Program-made: the position numbers and the translations under genes
In this document: positions 18,057-26,683 of the stretch, in pieces
Position numbering within the stretch: position 1 is the stretch's first letter
Layout: each line of letters begins with the position of its first letter
Source: Paenibacillus hexagrammi
GTDB lineage: Bacteria > Bacillota > Bacilli > Paenibacillales > NBRC-103111
Assembly (NCBI RefSeq): GCF_021513275.1
Contig: NZ_CP090978.1
Span: 5,947,001-6,011,000, forward strand
Length of the DNA stretch: 64,000 nt
Direction of reading: 5' to 3'
Notes under the pieces: model-generated
Told to the model about the DNA's origin: nothing
Database searches by the model: none
The model's input: only the letters and a program-made list of their open reading frames with translations

Positions 18057-18830
18057 TTATTTAGCCTTCTTCCACAATTCGGACTTGTCCATACACTTTA
18101 AAGCAACTTCATAATCATGCAACGAATCGATTTCAAACCATCCGCCATCAATCGGCACAGCTTGAATGTCAAAGCCTCTATGAATTGCTTCCTGAAGCAA
18201 ATCCGTCATATAGGCTTTCTCGGCAGCTCTCCCCCAACCGATGGGAGCGTCGCTTTGCATAGACTCATGAAAAATGCCTTTTATTTGCTCCAAGCCGCGT
18301 TGTTTAAACCGCATAAGTCCTATGTACTGAGCTTGAATGTTCTCAAGAAGCGGTTGGGATTGCCCGATGGACCGGATTTGTCCTGCTTCATTAAGGACCA
18401 AGCTCTCTGCATCATCGTAGGGATTACCAAAACGCTCTGCATAGTACGATTTCCATTGTGTATCCACCACCACGGAAATGTCACTTTCGGATGACATCAA
18501 TTTTTGCAAAGCAGGCTCCGAATAGAAAATATCGCCGTACGAAACGATTACATCTTCCTGCAGTTCATCTTGCGCACAAAACAAGGTATATACCATGTTC
18601 GTCTCGGCAAACCGTTCATTTGTATACAGTTTGATCGCATGTTCTGTCGTAACCGCTTCCCGCTTATAGCCCGTGATAACGGCTATGTCCTGAATACCTG
18701 CCCGATGAAATTGTTCGATCTGGTAGTCTAATAAAGACTTGTTATGCAGCTTGACCATGGCTTTAGGGCACTTGTCTGTCAATGGACGCAGCCTGGTTCC
18801 TTGACCGGCGGCCAATATAATAGCCTTCAT
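18057..18830 (-). CDS. LicC-like nucleotidyltransferase, candidate CTP:phosphoglutamine cytidylyltransferase (Cj1416-like)
   Basis: 257 residues with the NTP-transferase signature AIILAAGQGTRLRPLT and PKAMVKLHNKSLLD at the N-terminus, then VSYGDIFYS for metal binding and GGWFEIDSLHDYE at the end. It lies 4 bp after the kinase-amidotransferase fusion. In Campylobacter jejuni, Cj1416 is a protein of about this size that joins CTP to L-glutamine phosphate, giving CDP-L-glutamine. The clustering with a glutamine-kinase-like and an amidotransferase domain makes the same reaction the best hypothesis. Taken alone, the family would suggest phosphocholine or sugar-phosphate nucleotidyl transfer. Confidence 0.75.
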   Translation of the reverse strand: MKAIILAAGQGTRLRPLTDKCPKAMVKLHNKSLLDYQIEQFHRAGIQDIAVITGYKREAVTTEHAIKLYTNERFAETNMVYTLFCAQDELQEDVIVSYGDIFYSEPALQKLMSSESDISVVVDTQWKSYYAERFGNPYDDAESLVLNEAGQIRSIGQSQPLLENIQAQYIGLMRFKQRGLEQIKGIFHESMQSDAPIGWGRAAEKAYMTDLLQEAIHRGFDIQAVPIDGGWFEIDSLHDYEVALKCMDKSELWKKAK

Positions 18831-18834
18831 GGCG

Positions 18835-21800
18835 TCACTTCCTTTGACTCAATAAGTAATTCATAAGCTGGATGTCCCAGCTATCAGGTTCTTGATTCCT
18901 CTCCGGATGCCACATCACACCTGCAATCGGCAGCGTATGATGAAGGAATGCTTCAACCGATTGATCTGAAGGACTGTAAGCCAACGGCTGTAGGGTGAAG
19001 GAAAGAGAACCGCCGCGTATACTTTGATTATGATAAGAGTTCACCTGAACTGTCGTCGGTTCCCATATCGGTCTCGTTCCGGTTACAAACTCAGCCGCAT
19101 GACGGCAGTTTACGTGGCCGTCCGTACTTTCGCCTAATTTCCCCCCAAAGTATACATGAAGCATCTGCATCCCTCGACATACGCCTAGCAAAGGGATACC
19201 ATGGTGAACAGCATAGGCAATCAAACCGCGCTCCGTGTAATCCCGGCATACGAATACATCTTCACGCCGATCCGTCTCGTCAATAGCGACAGTATTTCCT
19301 CCGGTTAAAATAATCAAATCCGGACGTACCGCATCTAAAAAGGCGTCTACGCGGGGCAGTACATTCGGGATTGGAATAGGCAGTATCCCAAAACGGCCCA
19401 TGTAAACGGTCCATTCTTGACTGAGCGCATCCCGAATCTCATGATAATTGGGTGCTTGCACGATCCTTTGTGATAGAACTGCTTTCATAATAAACCCCGA
19501 TCGGCTTAATTTTATTTTCCAGACAATTGAGCTGGACTGTAGAAGCTTTTGCAGCTGCGCGTACAATTCCTCACCGCATCCAATAGCAGCGGGAAGCCCT
19601 AGCTCTGCGCAGCGAATGGCCATGTGGGAGGCGACCCCACCGTATTTGGTTACGATGCCTGCAATACCCTTGGTAAATAGCCAATCAAACCCGGGATCGG
19701 CATTTTCGATAAGAATGAGCTTGCCTATAAAGTCCTGGCTATCGAAGCTTCCTCCCCATTTGTTTAGATCAACAAGCGGGGCGACAATGCTCTTCTGTGT
19801 AATAAAATTTGGCGATCTTTCGCTAGCTGCAATATATTTAATGTCATGGATAGACGTAATCAGATCAGGAAAATACATCAGTGTCTGCGTATCGTATTTC
19901 TTTTTGTTAAACTGGATAACTTCCTTCAAAAAGTCAATACTGTGCGCATCCTGTGTACTGTAGGCGTATTTCAGAATATCTTCGATTTCTACAAATGCAA
20001 GATCGTCTCTGGAGATTCCGTGATATTCGGCATACACACATAGCAGCTTTAAGGCAAGACTCAAATTCTTGGTGAACTCGAATTTAATCGCTTCCCGTTT
20101 ACGTAAGCTTTCTTTAATGAAAGTAAAAAGATGGCCTGCGGAGAACTCGAACCCCAGCTCTTTGAGTCCTTGATTCAAAACAGCTTGTTCCCGTAAAGAT
20201 AATTCGAATTCCGGTTCCTCGGGAATTTCTTTGCGTATGAGCTTTTTATCGTTTAGGGACAAGTATAACTCCGGATTTTCTTCGTAACTATACGATTGGA
20301 CATCGTACGTGCCTGGTCTCAAATGACCGTACTTACGAAGGAAATCTTTAAGCGTCAACTGTCCTGCTAAAAAACCGTCGAAGCTGTCCATTAAATGGGA
20401 TGTGACTGTCTCTATAGTTCTTAAAAAACGGTCATACTGCTCGCCGGATAAAAATCCCCTGCTCCGCATGGATTTCAGGAACGAACTTCCGATAAATGCG
20501 CATCTGGCGAATGCAGAGAAAGGAATCGTCCCATAATACATGCATTCCTCTAGCAAGTGCTCTACAATACGGGGAATTTGGCCAACGTGAATATCGCTTT
20601 GCTGAATATGCTCGCGATAATTTCTAAGCTGTCCTACCCTCTGGCCTAACTTCTCTAATGTCCCGGAGTCATCCATCACGATGCGGTTCGTCAGTCCGAG
20701 CAAATGATTGCGAAATTCTTGAACTTCTTCAGTACTGAAGCCGTTCAACAGGAGCCTTTGTTGCTTATGCTCAAAATCGAAATCCAGCGACGAAATCACA
20801 ATCTCGAATTCAACTTTATCGTGATATACCGGATTTGCTTTCAACATTCCTAAATAATGATCGAGCAGCTTCTCCGACAGGGCGTCTGGCAGGTCTCCAG
20901 GCAAAAGAGAATGGAAGCTCTGCCTTACATCAATATAAGGACGGCCCCCAATATTCATCATGAGCTGCTTAGGATAAGGATGCTTGTATCCGAGCAAGCT
21001 ACGACCTTCCCGCCAAGCCCCTTTCAAGAGCAAGTAGCGATACAATGAGAAGGAAAGCGGCTTAGGATGTGCTCCGATAATTTCTGCGGGGTTCCAATCC
21101 GGCATTTGTCCTAGAATGGTGCTTCGGCCATAAGACCCGAAATCGGGCTTGAATACTTGTTCCAAATACTTTTCAATAAAGTTCAGCTCTTTGGAAATCG
21201 CTTTATCCACAGCCTGACTAAACCATATTTTTTTCAAAACAATCGGTCTTACCTGCAAAATATAGACAACTCCTGACCGATCGACAGCGAATTCAATGTC
21301 CAGCCCCTCATGCTGAGTCAACAATTCAATTTCCTTCACCGCTTCCAACAAGGGGAGAAGCCTCGCATCGATGATACTGTTTGACGCATAGCGAAAGATA
21401 CGTACTGTTCGGTGTGACTGCGAGCTGCCCGATGTTACCGCATCCGTAGAGCCAGACTCGTCGTAATTACATACATAGTAGGGACCAAATTTCTCCAAAT
21501 CCCTCGTGAACATAACACCACTTATCGCTACATCCTGTACCATTTGCTGTACAATGAAAGGAAACTGCTTCAGGTCATGATCAGCAACGCGGTGGTAACT
21601 AGCCGTTACCATACGAATGGCTTGAACGACAGCCTCAGTATCGTTAACTGCAATTGATCCTACACTTACAAAAAAACCAGCCATCGAGAACATCGAAGAA
21701 TCCTCGTTCGGCGCACTGCTCCTTATGATGATGGAACCAGTTTTAAATCTGTTCGCAATAACTTCCAAACATTCCGCTGGCGAGTTTTCCCACTGGGCTA

Positions 21801-21903
21801 TAGTGAACTTGATCAGGTCCGGTACGATAGCTTTGTCCAAATTCCCTCGTAGTTGCAACAAATTATCGTATTTGGTTCCAAAAGAAAAAGCAGTCTTATT
21901 CAT
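18835..21903 (-). CDS. Fusion of a PEP-synthase-like (glutamine kinase-like) enzyme and a class I glutamine amidotransferase
   Basis: 1022 residues in one intact frame. The N-terminal 230 residues form the ATP-binding PPDK/PEP-synthase domain (IIRSSAPNEDSS, FIVQQMVQD, LDIEFAVDRSG). Around residue 760 is the phosphohistidine swivelling domain, GGVASHMAIRCAELGLPAAIG, with His760. Residues from about 816 form a peptidase C26-type amidotransferase: ILTGGNT, nucleophile Cys909 in LLGVCRGMQ, and His999/Glu1001 in MWHPER. In C. jejuni, Cj1418 makes L-glutamine phosphate from ATP and glutamine, and Cj1417 hydrolyses CDP-L-glutamine to cytidine diphosphoramidate and glutamate. This single protein looks like both. 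The central 400 residues are poorly conserved to my eye. Confidence 0.8.
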   Translation of the reverse strand: MNKTAFSFGTKYDNLLQLRGNLDKAIVPDLIKFTIAQWENSPAECLEVIANRFKTGSIIIRSSAPNEDSSMFSMAGFFVSVGSIAVNDTEAVVQAIRMVTASYHRVADHDLKQFPFIVQQMVQDVAISGVMFTRDLEKFGPYYVCNYDESGSTDAVTSGSSQSHRTVRIFRYASNSIIDARLLPLLEAVKEIELLTQHEGLDIEFAVDRSGVVYILQVRPIVLKKIWFSQAVDKAISKELNFIEKYLEQVFKPDFGSYGRSTILGQMPDWNPAEIIGAHPKPLSFSLYRYLLLKGAWREGRSLLGYKHPYPKQLMMNIGGRPYIDVRQSFHSLLPGDLPDALSEKLLDHYLGMLKANPVYHDKVEFEIVISSLDFDFEHKQQRLLLNGFSTEEVQEFRNHLLGLTNRIVMDDSGTLEKLGQRVGQLRNYREHIQQSDIHVGQIPRIVEHLLEECMYYGTIPFSAFARCAFIGSSFLKSMRSRGFLSGEQYDRFLRTIETVTSHLMDSFDGFLAGQLTLKDFLRKYGHLRPGTYDVQSYSYEENPELYLSLNDKKLIRKEIPEEPEFELSLREQAVLNQGLKELGFEFSAGHLFTFIKESLRKREAIKFEFTKNLSLALKLLCVYAEYHGISRDDLAFVEIEDILKYAYSTQDAHSIDFLKEVIQFNKKKYDTQTLMYFPDLITSIHDIKYIAASERSPNFITQKSIVAPLVDLNKWGGSFDSQDFIGKLILIENADPGFDWLFTKGIAGIVTKYGGVASHMAIRCAELGLPAAIGCGEELYAQLQKLLQSSSIVWKIKLSRSGFIMKAVLSQRIVQAPNYHEIRDALSQEWTVYMGRFGILPIPIPNVLPRVDAFLDAVRPDLIILTGGNTVAIDETDRREDVFVCRDYTERGLIAYAVHHGIPLLGVCRGMQMLHVYFGGKLGESTDGHVNCRHAAEFVTGTRPIWEPTTVQVNSYHNQSIRGGSLSFTLQPLAYSPSDQSVEAFLHHTLPIAGVMWHPERNQEPDSWDIQLMNYLLSQRK

Positions 21904-21904
21904 A

Positions 21905-22627
21905 CTAGAGACCCCTTTTCGGTTCTATTTCACTTAAGACAGCAATATGCTTCAGGATAGGGTGAATAATAAAGTAGATCTCTTCTGCACCTTCTTGTTC
22001 CTTTGTGGGGAAAAATCCATATTCTTTATAATGCATAAGTACTTCGGACAAGAGCTGCGCCCGGATGTAGGGATCGAAAATATAATCCATGTCCGGCGCG
22101 TTCTCTGGAATTTCGAAAGTTTTCGTAGCGATTAGCGGCCCTGTATCGATCTGTTGGTCGAAGAAGATCGCCGAAGCCCCGCAATTCGATTCCTCAAGTA
22201 AACTGTAATACACGGTCGTGCTCCCCCTGTAGCGGGGAACAATCCCAGAATGAATATGGATAAATTTCTTTCCGGCCTCTAGAACAGGCGCCTTGAGAAT
22301 TTGTCCGCCGTATCCCGAGTAAACGACATAATGCTGCTGCAAGAGGGATAGTCTTGGCAATAGCAGCTCATCATTCACATTATCTATGGCGCAGAAGTCA
22401 TACGGAATGCCATGCTGCTTCAAAGTGAATAGCAATGGCTCTTCTGCTTGAAAATAGTCAGGTTCAACCGAACCGTCGACATACTCTCTTTCTTCGGAGA
22501 GGAGTCGTTCGGGATCTGGGGTCATAATTAAACAAAAGCTAGGCTGCACCTCGTGCCGACACATCAGCTGGAGGTACGCTTTAGAGCGATGGCTCGGCGC
22601 ACAGAGAAAAGCAACATCATTCAGCAT
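21905..22627 (-). CDS. Formyltransferase-family protein
   Basis: 240 residues. The middle holds the formyltransferase core: IHIHSGIVPRYRGSTTVYY, then GASAIFFDQQIDTGPLI. The HxxxxPxYRG loop and the IDTG aspartate are retained, as in methionyl-tRNA and sugar N-formyltransferases. The usual Asn of the Asn-His-Asp triad is not obvious. It could formylate an amino sugar or another amine of the glycan using 10-formyl-THF. It ends two bases before the kinase-amidotransferase start codon and overlaps the preceding gene by 11 bp, so it belongs to the same translation chain. Confidence 0.72.
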   Translation of the reverse strand: MLNDVAFLCAPSHRSKAYLQLMCRHEVQPSFCLIMTPDPERLLSEEREYVDGSVEPDYFQAEEPLLFTLKQHGIPYDFCAIDNVNDELLLPRLSLLQQHYVVYSGYGGQILKAPVLEAGKKFIHIHSGIVPRYRGSTTVYYSLLEESNCGASAIFFDQQIDTGPLIATKTFEIPENAPDMDYIFDPYIRAQLLSEVLMHYKEYGFFPTKEQEGAEEIYFIIHPILKHIAVLSEIEPKRGL

Positions 22628-23240
22628 CGAGCCGCACCCCTTTTTTTAAACAAAGATCCTCAATGAAGCTCTTCTCCATAGTCAAAGCTAACCGAACCAT
22701 GTTTAACAAGTCTGGATCCCCGATTCTAGGGAGCTGCGAGATCAACGTGTCGTTAACCTTTAACAGTACATTTAAATATCTAAGATTTTGATTGCATTTG
22801 TAGTGGAGAGCGAGTAAGCATGAAAACTGCGCATAAAGCTCCAAGTCATGATACTGGTCGCTAACCGGCTTGAATTTCTCGTCATAACCTGCGTATAGGC
22901 GTTTTCGAACTTCAAAGCTTTTGATCAAACCATCAAGCCATCCTACGTTCCCCTCCGCTTCACAATCCTGATCGAGAATAACTAGTAAGGAGACGGAGAG
23001 GTTCGCCAGCAAAGGAGCATCTGGACTTACCGTCAATCCGGCCGAAGAAGCATAACGATTTTTTATATACTCGAGCTGCTCATTTACATGAAATTTACTA
23101 TTTGTTAATTGACCGATTTTCTCTATCGCAGCTTCTCGGTTCTGGATATAGACCTGAAGAAAATGAATTCCTTCATAAGCAGAGTACATATACTTCTGAG
23201 GATATTTAAGATTATCTTCAGTTACATAGACATACACCAT
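22617..23240 (-). CDS. Uncharacterised protein of the phosphoramidate-like module
   Basis: 207 residues that I do not recognise. The protein is soluble-looking and probably mostly helical in the second half (YAQFSCLLALHYKCNQNL, LLNMVRLALTMEKSFIED). No signal peptide, membrane segment, metal motif or nucleotide-binding loop is visible. It starts 3 bp after the APS-kinase-like gene and overlaps the formyltransferase gene by 11 bp, so it is made with them. It may be an acceptor-recognition or scaffold subunit; this is a guess from context only. Confidence 0.7.
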   Translation of the reverse strand: MVYVYVTEDNLKYPQKYMYSAYEGIHFLQVYIQNREAAIEKIGQLTNSKFHVNEQLEYIKNRYASSAGLTVSPDAPLLANLSVSLLVILDQDCEAEGNVGWLDGLIKSFEVRKRLYAGYDEKFKPVSDQYHDLELYAQFSCLLALHYKCNQNLRYLNVLLKVNDTLISQLPRIGDPDLLNMVRLALTMEKSFIEDLCLKKGVRLDAE

Positions 23241-23243
23241 GCT

Positions 23244-23768
23244 TCAACTCCCCAGTCGAGCCTCTAATAAAACAGCGATTTTTTCCATGGACTGATCAAT
23301 CGTTTCGAGAGACGTATTTACTTCAAGATCATGACTCTGCGGAATCTCATATACGTCGTCGATGCCGACCACATTTTTCATCTCACCTTGAATAGCCTTT
23401 TTGTACATACCTTTCGTATCCCGTTTGATGCATTCTGCCAGTGGGCAGTTAACAAATATCTCCAAGTAATCCGGCATTTCTTTACGATTCGCCTCCCGCA
23501 TTTCCTGATAAGGTGCTATCGCTGCAACGACCACAATAGTACCGTTCTGGTTTAGCATTTTGGAGGTAAACCGAATCACTTTACTCATCTTCATTCGTTC
23601 TTCTTTCGAATAACCAAACAAGTGTCCGATCTCATTTCTGACAATATCGCCATCAAGCAGTTGTACAGGTTGTTGTCTTTCTTTCAAAAAATTCACAATG
23701 GCTTGGCCCAATGTACTTTTACCTGCGCCGCTTAAACCTGTTAGCCATACTGTAAAGGCTTGTTTCAT
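23244..23768 (-). CDS. APS-kinase-like protein, candidate cytidine-diphosphoramidate kinase (Cj1415-like)
   Basis: 174 residues from the ATG at 23768, chosen because AAGGAG lies 7 bases before it. Walker A is GLSGAGKST, followed by LLDGDIVRNEIG, FGYSKEERM, the IAPYQEMRE segment and KGMYKKAIQGE...NVVGIDDVYE. These make it a clear CysC homologue. The conserved asparagine that follows the FS..xR motif in APS kinases seems absent (RMKMSKVIR). No ATP sulfurylase or sulfotransferase is nearby. In C. jejuni the APS-kinase homologue Cj1415 phosphorylates cytidine diphosphoramidate on the ribose, which fits the neighbours here. Confidence 0.78.
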   Translation of the reverse strand: MKQAFTVWLTGLSGAGKSTLGQAIVNFLKERQQPVQLLDGDIVRNEIGHLFGYSKEERMKMSKVIRFTSKMLNQNGTIVVVAAIAPYQEMREANRKEMPDYLEIFVNCPLAECIKRDTKGMYKKAIQGEMKNVVGIDDVYEIPQSHDLEVNTSLETIDQSMEKIAVLLEARLGS

Positions 23769-23770
23769 CT

Positions 23771-25537
23771 TCATTCTCCTTTGTACGGAAAACCAGCTTT
23801 TATAGCTATCGCTCTCAAATGGTCGATCCGTTCCGAATAGCATGTATCCGCCGCTAAATTAGCGGACTCATCTTTAATCGAATAATATTCTTCCGAGCCG
23901 TCATCATATAAAACATAACTGTCCGCTTGACCCCGAACAATTTTAAAGCCTTGGAGTATTCTAGGATCTACAAAAGCCGTAAATCCGTCGACATGTATCT
24001 CCGTGCTATAAATAGGGTCTCGTTGAATCATGACTTCGTTTTGGGCGGGAACTGCCGGCTGACCTGTCAAAAGGCTCACGATTTCCGCTCCAAAAAATTT
24101 CATACTGAACAATTTACCGATTTCTTGAGGTTGCCGCGATATTCCGTGTACCACGAGAGGAATATGCGTAACACTAGTATTCTTCGAGAAGAGATGGCCG
24201 AAGGACTGATTTTCTCCTAAAGATTCGCCATGATCGCTACAAATTATCGTAATATGTGGGCTCGAAATAAACTGCTGAAAATCATGCAATTTCCTGTCGA
24301 TATAGGACAGACATTCATTTCTCTGGAACAAAATCTGCTCCTTATGATCTCTAAAATAAAATTGTTCCGTATAAAATTTTCTGGAAGCATCCCTTAAATC
24401 CTGAAATTTTGAATGATAGGGACAGACTAAGGGGAAATGAACATCCAACGAATGAATTAACGCAAAAATTGGCTGATCCTTATTATTGGCAAGCGTACAA
24501 AAATAATTCCAAATAATTGTCGCTGTCGGCCACTGCTTTTTGATTTTTGTTTTTCTGGTACTTCTGTATACATTGTGCACTCTAGCGGCTTCCACTTCGA
24601 CAAATTCGAAAGCTCCGCTGAAATTAATTAATAAATAACGTTCCTGAGATAAAAACTTCAACAGATTAGAGTGATTCGCATCTATTTTTCTTTCGAGATA
24701 CAACTCATCATCGATCATTAAACGTTCAGTCAACATAGCGTTTACGGCTGCTTTCGTGTACGTCGAAGTTGTATGTACATTTGTATAAATCAAAGAATGT
24801 TCTAATAAACCATGTGTACGTGGCATACGCAGTTCCTGCGAATCGTACAAATCATCCGCTCTTAAAGAGTCTATAACAAATAGAGAGATATCCTTTTGTT
24901 TCCGATTCTGCAAATCAGATTTCAATTGATCTAGAAGCACATTCAATTCATCTTTAAAACGAAGCAGCAAATCGGCTTTAGGAAACTTATATTGCGCGTA
25001 AAGAGCTATATGTTCTTGAGCCAATTCAAAATCTCTAATTTCCACATAAGCACAAATCAGTTCCCAAAGGAATCTTTCTTTTATGGATTCGTCATTAGCA
25101 GTACGATATTCTTTATTGAGATGCTGTAGATCATAATACAATTTCCATGGATCTGTGATTGGATTGGGCTCATATTCTGTGTAAACTTGCAGACAGTGTA
25201 ATTGCGGAAACCTCATTTGTATTTCCTGCATGATGGCTTCGGCATAAACAAAAGAAGAAATTACCACCGTATCAATCCCAAGCTCATTAATCTGAGAAGG
25301 ATGGTAGACAGGGAGACCCTCAATTTCAGTCCCAATTCTTTGCGGATCGTTATCGACAATGCATATAACGTTCTTATCGCAAAGAGAAACCATATCCAAC
25401 AATATTCTAGTATGCTCCCCTGCCCCCCATATAGCCACCACATCATGAGAATCTAGCTGGCTCCATCTATTTAAAAATGATGCTTTCCTCATAGAATGCT
25501 TGGCGATCAGCTTCTCCAACTCATGATTATAATCCAT
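23771..25537 (-). CDS. Alkaline-phosphatase-superfamily (sulfatase-like) protein with N-terminal Rossmann-like domain
   Basis: 588 residues. Residues about 30-130 are the recurrent small domain (VVAIWGAGEHTR, CIVDNDPQRIG). A helical linker follows. From about residue 215 comes a sulfatase/phosphoethanolamine-transferase-like domain: LFVIDSLRADDLYD with the first metal ligand, a threonine-rich nucleophile region THTTSTYTKAAVN, LIHSLDVHFPL, and the late metal site IICSDHGESLGEN with GHLF. The Cys/Ser-x-Pro-x-Arg motif of true sulfatases is missing. It lacks the membrane anchor of classical phosphoethanolamine transferases. Good candidate for transferring a phosphorus group onto a glycan. Confidence 0.8.
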   Translation of the reverse strand: MDYNHELEKLIAKHSMRKASFLNRWSQLDSHDVVAIWGAGEHTRILLDMVSLCDKNVICIVDNDPQRIGTEIEGLPVYHPSQINELGIDTVVISSFVYAEAIMQEIQMRFPQLHCLQVYTEYEPNPITDPWKLYYDLQHLNKEYRTANDESIKERFLWELICAYVEIRDFELAQEHIALYAQYKFPKADLLLRFKDELNVLLDQLKSDLQNRKQKDISLFVIDSLRADDLYDSQELRMPRTHGLLEHSLIYTNVHTTSTYTKAAVNAMLTERLMIDDELYLERKIDANHSNLLKFLSQERYLLINFSGAFEFVEVEAARVHNVYRSTRKTKIKKQWPTATIIWNYFCTLANNKDQPIFALIHSLDVHFPLVCPYHSKFQDLRDASRKFYTEQFYFRDHKEQILFQRNECLSYIDRKLHDFQQFISSPHITIICSDHGESLGENQSFGHLFSKNTSVTHIPLVVHGISRQPQEIGKLFSMKFFGAEIVSLLTGQPAVPAQNEVMIQRDPIYSTEIHVDGFTAFVDPRILQGFKIVRGQADSYVLYDDGSEEYYSIKDESANLAADTCYSERIDHLRAIAIKAGFPYKGE

Positions 25538-25544
25538 CAAAAAC

Positions 25545-26657
25545 TCACCCTTTTTTATCGTTAACCATCAAGGCTATTCTTTTTTTATCCTCCACAGTAA
25601 TTTCCTTAAACCAAATACTGGAGAAGGGGACATTATGAGCAGTAACACCGAATATTTCATAAACAGCCTGAAGCACACCTGGGAAGTAATCGTGCCCTTC
25701 GTAAGAAAGCATTCTCTCATGAATATGGTTCTGCAATAACTCTCTAGGAGGCAGCTCTCGATCATAATGGTGGAAATCGTGGCCGAACAGAATTGAGCCC
25801 GGCTTTAAAACCTGAACTGCATTGATTATATCCCTTTTCACGTACTCGTAAGTGTGGTCGGCATCGATAAAGGCCATATCCATAAGATCATTTTTGAGTA
25901 AAGCAAACGCATCATCCGTAGGCATAAACAGCACTTTAATATATTGGTTTACACGCAGTCCCTTCATAAGACTTCTGAAAACATGCAGCACATCTACATA
26001 ATGAGAGTATGCATTGTAGGGTGCATAGGCAGTGTACTCGCCCCAGCTATCTACACAGAACAATGAATTAGTTTCCGAGAATGCATTGATGCTTTTCGAT
26101 ATCAGAAAACTAGATAAACCGGTCCAGGACCCTAGTTCCAATGCCCTGACTTGTTCGAGGCTATACTTATGCATGTGATATAATATGAGATACACGATCG
26201 CCAAAGCATCATAAGTGGACAACATGCCTTGTGTTATATTTTGTACTTCGCTGTAGCGACCGTATATTTCCGTATGCTTTGCTTCCAATGCTGTTATACC
26301 GCTGATATCCTCAATAGCCAAAGCTTTCAAGATCATTTTTTGAATGTGACGCTGTTGGATCTCCATCATAATATCGCCGCTATTAAAAAAATGCTGGTTA
26401 TAAATGAACCCCATTTCCTTCAGTTGGGCAGCAATTTCTTTTAAAAAAGAGCTGGCGACTACAATCGCGATTTCATCACGATTCTCAGCTAACAAGGCAG
26501 ACGGAGGTTTGATTTCTTTTTGATTGAATAAGGAATGCCATTTGTCCTTGTTGTTATCTACATAATAAGAAATTTCATTCTCAAGCACTTGACCAAACTT
26601 GTCACTGGCCTCTCCAGTGCCGAATATGATCGTTTTCTTTGTATCAATGTACGCCAA
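25545..26657 (-). CDS. Class I SAM-dependent methyltransferase with N-terminal Rossmann-like domain
   Basis: 370 residues if the TTG at 26657 is used (GAGGGGG 10 bases upstream). The frame reaches 26687, overlapping the previous stop. Residues 8-110 are the island's recurrent domain (KTIIFGTGEASDKFG, YYVDNNKDKWHSLF, GFIYNQHFF). The C-terminal 230 residues are a Methyltransf_24/cephalosporin-hydroxylase-like fold with ALELGSWTGLSS, CVDSWGEY, MAFIDADHTYEYV and GSILFGHDFHHYD. It could methylate a sugar hydroxyl or the phosphorus group. C. jejuni uses methyltransferases in the O-methyl phosphoramidate pathway, but no direct homology is claimed. Confidence 0.82.
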   Translation of the reverse strand: MAYIDTKKTIIFGTGEASDKFGQVLENEISYYVDNNKDKWHSLFNQKEIKPPSALLAENRDEIAIVVASSFLKEIAAQLKEMGFIYNQHFFNSGDIMMEIQQRHIQKMILKALAIEDISGITALEAKHTEIYGRYSEVQNITQGMLSTYDALAIVYLILYHMHKYSLEQVRALELGSWTGLSSFLISKSINAFSETNSLFCVDSWGEYTAYAPYNAYSHYVDVLHVFRSLMKGLRVNQYIKVLFMPTDDAFALLKNDLMDMAFIDADHTYEYVKRDIINAVQVLKPGSILFGHDFHHYDRELPPRELLQNHIHERMLSYEGHDYFPGVLQAVYEIFGVTAHNVPFSSIWFKEITVEDKKRIALMVNDKKG

Positions 26658-26683
26658 ACTCGTATTACCCCCTCGTAAGATTC

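Noticed and set aside
23244..23768. APS kinase of sulfate assimilation
   Set aside because: No ATP sulfurylase, PAPS reductase or sulfotransferase is nearby, and the neighbours fit the phosphoramidate pathway better; family membership alone cannot exclude it.
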